DNA from: Virgibacillus profundi
GTDB lineage: Bacteria; Bacillota; Bacilli; Bacillales; Amphibacillaceae
Direction of reading: 5' to 3'
Assembly: GCF_002287375.1 (NCBI RefSeq)
Contig: NZ_NPOA01000018.1
Coordinates: forward strand, 1-51,526
Length of the DNA stretch: 51,526 nucleotides
In this document: positions 49,330-51,526 of the stretch, piece after piece
How positions within the stretch are numbered: position 1 is the stretch's first letter
Layout: each line of letters starts with the position of its first letter
Notes under the pieces: model-generated
What the model saw: the letters and a program-made list of their open reading frames with translations, nothing else
Databases searched by the model: none
What the model was told of the DNA's origin: nothing
Made by a program: the position numbers and the translations under genes

Positions 49330-51526
49330 CTATATTTCCCTTTTTCTTCGATAAGCTAGTAATATAGCAAATCCAACAATTAACAATCCAACTCCAAGAG
49401 CAAGTAAATTATACATATTTGTTGCTGTAGATGGTAATTTACTGCCTGAATCAGTTGTACCTGATACTTCTTTTGCAGGACCATTTTGATCGTCTTTTGA
49501 ATCAGGTGTAGTTCCTTCTGATACTTCATCTTCCGAAATGACAGGTATTAGGGTGTTTATTAAGTCATAACCTTCTACTGTCGAAATATATCCTGCTACC
49601 ACTTGTTCTTCAATTGTGTAAATATAAGCTACGCCATCCTCGTCAAATTCCGGTAAATTCGTGAAGCTATATGCCCAACTATCAGCTGCTGAGACTTTCA
49701 CTTCTTGAATCTTGTTACCATTTTGAAGGAGTTCTACAACGATGGAATCTGGACGATCTTTTGAGTTATCATCTTTCCACGTTTTTGTTCCTTCTACTGA
49801 TGTTGTGCCAACTCGAACGTTGGTGATGTCAAAGCCATCGATTGTTGTTTTATAACCTTCTACTTTTTCTTCTGAAATTGTATACTCAATTTCTTTTCCA
49901 CCTTTATGTTTTGGTAGATTTGTGAAGCTAAAGCTCCAATCGCCTGCCTCTGTTACTTCTACTGATTCAACAAATTCATTATCTGCAAAAAGATTCAATG
50001 TAATTGAATTTGGTCGAATACCATCTTGGTTATCAGCGTCTTTCCACGTTTTCTCACCATTAATATCAACCGTTTCTGGTGTGTAAGCGTTTGTGATGAT
50101 GATGTTACCATGATCTGTATCATTTACAGTTGTTTCATATTCTGGTACTTCTGTTAATTCAACTACTGAATACTTAATTGTTTCTCCTGTTGCTTTTTCG
50201 TCTAGACCATCCCATGTGTAAGTCCATTTATTTTCTGAAGATAACTCTATAGGATCACCATACGCTTCTCCTTCAGCAGTTAGTTGAACTTCTATAACAT
50301 CTACACGTTTACCATCTTGATTATTTGCATCTTGCCAATTCTTCGTGACTGTTGCACTTGTTTTTCCTGGTGTATGATGGTTGATAATATTCGTTCCATC
50401 AGTTTCAGTAGTATAGTCGTTTACTGAGTTCTCAGTTACTGTATAAACAATCTCTTCTCCTGCATTAAATTTCGCTAAGTTAGTGAAGCTATACGTCCAC
50501 TCGTCTTCTTCTGTTACTTCAATCGAATCAACTACTTCACCATTCGCTAAGAGATTTACTGTGATTGACTCTGGACGAACACCGTCTTGGTTATTTGTAT
50601 CGTCCCATGTTTTTATGCCAGATACTTCTGTTACTTCTGGTGTATGATGGTTGATAATATTCGTTCCATCAATTTCAGTAGTATAGTCATTTACTAAGTT
50701 CTCAGTTACTGTATAAACAATCTCTTCTCCTGCATTAAATTTCGCTAAGTTAGTGAAGCTATACATCCACTCGTCTTCTTCTGTTACCTCAATCGAATCA
50801 ACTACTTCACCATTCGCTAAGAGATTTACTGTGATTGACTCTGGACGAACACCGTCTTGGTTATTTGTATCATCCCATGTTTTTATGCCAGATACTTCTG
50901 TTACTTCTGGTGTATATGCGTTTGTGATGATGATGTTACCATGATCTGTATCATTTACAGTTGTTTCATATTCTGGTACTTCTGTTAATTCAACTACTGA
51001 ATACTTAATTGTTTCTCCTGTTGCTTTTTCGTCTAGACCATCCCATGTGTAAGTCCATTTATTTTCTGAAGATAACTCTATAGGATCACCATACGCTTCT
51101 CCTTCAGCAGTTAGTTGAACTTCTATAACATCTACACGTTTACCATCTTGATTATTTGCATCTTGCCAATTCTTCGTGACTGTTGCACTTGTTTTTCCTG
51201 GTGTATGATGGTTGATAATATTCGTTCCATCAGTTTCAGTAGTATAGTCGTTTACTGAGTTCTCAGTTACTGTATAAACAATCTCTTCTCCTGCATTAAA
51301 TTTCGCTAAGTTAGTGAAGCTATACGTCCACTCGTCTTCTTCTGTTACTTCAATCGAATCAACTACTTCACCATTCGCTAAGAGATTTACTGTGATTGAC
51401 TCTGGACGAACACCGTCTTGGTTATTTGAATCATCCCATGTTTTTATGCCAGATACTTCTGTTACTTCTGGTGTATGATGGTTGATAATATTCGTTCCAT
51501 CAATTTCAGTAGTATAGTCATTTACT
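49330..51526 (-). CDS. CnaB-repeat cell-wall-anchored surface protein (partial, N-terminus beyond the window)
   Basis: At least 731 residues; the frame is open to the right edge, so the gene is incomplete. An apparent Met start at 50766 is internal (Thr to Met in a repeat, EWMYSF for EWTYSF). About seven or more CnaB (collagen-adhesin B) domains of about 85-95 residues follow one another, each starting K(T/N)W-x-D-(A/T)NNQDG-RP and ending with Y(T)-x-x-E and an IINHHTP or ITNAYTPE segment with the Lys-Asn-Glu isopeptide residues. The C-terminus has LPSTATN, a membrane helix and RRKREI, a sortase signal. The LPxTA type suggests a class D-like sortase rather than SrtA. It is probably a surface stalk or adhesin. 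Confidence 0.92.
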   Translation of the reverse strand, partial: VNDYTTEIDGTNIINHHTPEVTEVSGIKTWDDSNNQDGVRPESITVNLLANGEVVDSIEVTEEDEWTYSFTNLAKFNAGEEIVYTVTENSVNDYTTETDGTNIINHHTPGKTSATVTKNWQDANNQDGKRVDVIEVQLTAEGEAYGDPIELSSENKWTYTWDGLDEKATGETIKYSVVELTEVPEYETTVNDTDHGNIIITNAYTPEVTEVSGIKTWDDTNNQDGVRPESITVNLLANGEVVDSIEVTEEDEWMYSFTNLAKFNAGEEIVYTVTENLVNDYTTEIDGTNIINHHTPEVTEVSGIKTWDDTNNQDGVRPESITVNLLANGEVVDSIEVTEEDEWTYSFTNLAKFNAGEEIVYTVTENSVNDYTTETDGTNIINHHTPGKTSATVTKNWQDANNQDGKRVDVIEVQLTAEGEAYGDPIELSSENKWTYTWDGLDEKATGETIKYSVVELTEVPEYETTVNDTDHGNIIITNAYTPETVDINGEKTWKDADNQDGIRPNSITLNLFADNEFVESVEVTEAGDWSFSFTNLPKHKGGKEIEYTISEEKVEGYKTTIDGFDITNVRVGTTSVEGTKTWKDDNSKDRPDSIVVELLQNGNKIQEVKVSAADSWAYSFTNLPEFDEDGVAYIYTIEEQVVAGYISTVEGYDLINTLIPVISEDEVSEGTTPDSKDDQNGPAKEVSGTTDSGSKLPSTATNMYNLLALGVGLLIVGFAILLAYRRKREI
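50079..51253. repeat. Near-identical repeats of about 831 bp inside the CnaB gene
   Basis: The block with GATGTTACCATGATCTGTATC at about 50101 recurs almost unchanged at about 50932 (831 bases, 277 codons apart, in frame). A shorter CnaB unit (about 250 bp) is present three times (about 50390, 50650 and 51215) with few differences. Confidence 0.85.

Noticed and set aside
50753-50766. Start of the CnaB gene at 50766
   Set aside because: The Met replaces a Thr inside a repeat and the frame continues to the window edge, so it is not a start.

Overview
The window comes from a low-GC, endospore-forming member of the Bacillaceae. The evidence is a tricistronic gerA/gerB/gerC germinant-receptor locus, three DUF3231 genes, a Spo0E-type phosphatase, guanine riboswitches and a yeaC-yeaD-yebA-guaA-pbuG gene order like that of Bacillus subtilis. 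Very acidic exported proteins, such as the linker of the AppA lipoprotein, suggest a halotolerant lineage of the Virgibacillus/Oceanobacillus/Lentibacillus type. The genus is inference. No rRNA, tRNA or CRISPR array was seen.

Layout. 0-3.7 kb: an MFS transporter, a lipoprotein and pbuG with a guanine riboswitch. 3.99-12.97 kb: a genomic island between pbuG and the 3' end of guaA. It carries imperfect copies of the guaA 3' end at its left side, a RelE/Phd-type toxin-antitoxin pair, a SieB-like membrane protein divergent from a two-gene DUF6602 plus CD-NTase-like operon, a degraded ISL3-type transposase, a three-gene graspetide (ATP-grasp RiPP) operon, a frameshifted gene and an integrase C-terminal remnant next to guaA. 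12.95-19.5 kb: guaA with its own guanine riboswitch, then yebA, yeaD and yeaC. 19.6-24.6 kb: an AbgT transporter, a NERD protein and an amidase. 24.9-28.9 kb: the ger operon with a small extra gene. 29.0-31.6 kb: two DUF3231 genes and a small membrane protein. 32.0-38.1 kb: an appDFABC-type oligopeptide ABC transporter. 38.1-42.2 kb: AbrB-like, holin-like and other small genes, a pirin and a metallo-beta-lactamase-fold hydrolase. 42.3-45.9 kb: a third DUF3231 gene split by an IS21-family element. 46.1-49.1 kb: a Gln/Ala-rich repeat protein, DUF2512, a membrane protein, a Spo0E-like gene and a LuxR-type regulator with a degenerate receiver. 49.3 kb to the right edge: the C-terminal part of a CnaB-repeat, sortase-anchored surface protein.

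The strongest candidates for something new are the graspetide operon, whose 150-residue precursor has five core-like repeats and which includes an unrecognised membrane protein, and the SieB / DUF6602 / CD-NTase cluster, whose divergent promoter region contains a 7-bp tandem repeat. Both sit in the guaA island. At the nucleotide level two unexplained elements recur: a 52-bp tandem repeat with internal dyad symmetry at three intergenic sites, and an approximately 90-nt structured repeat with compensatory base changes at two sites.
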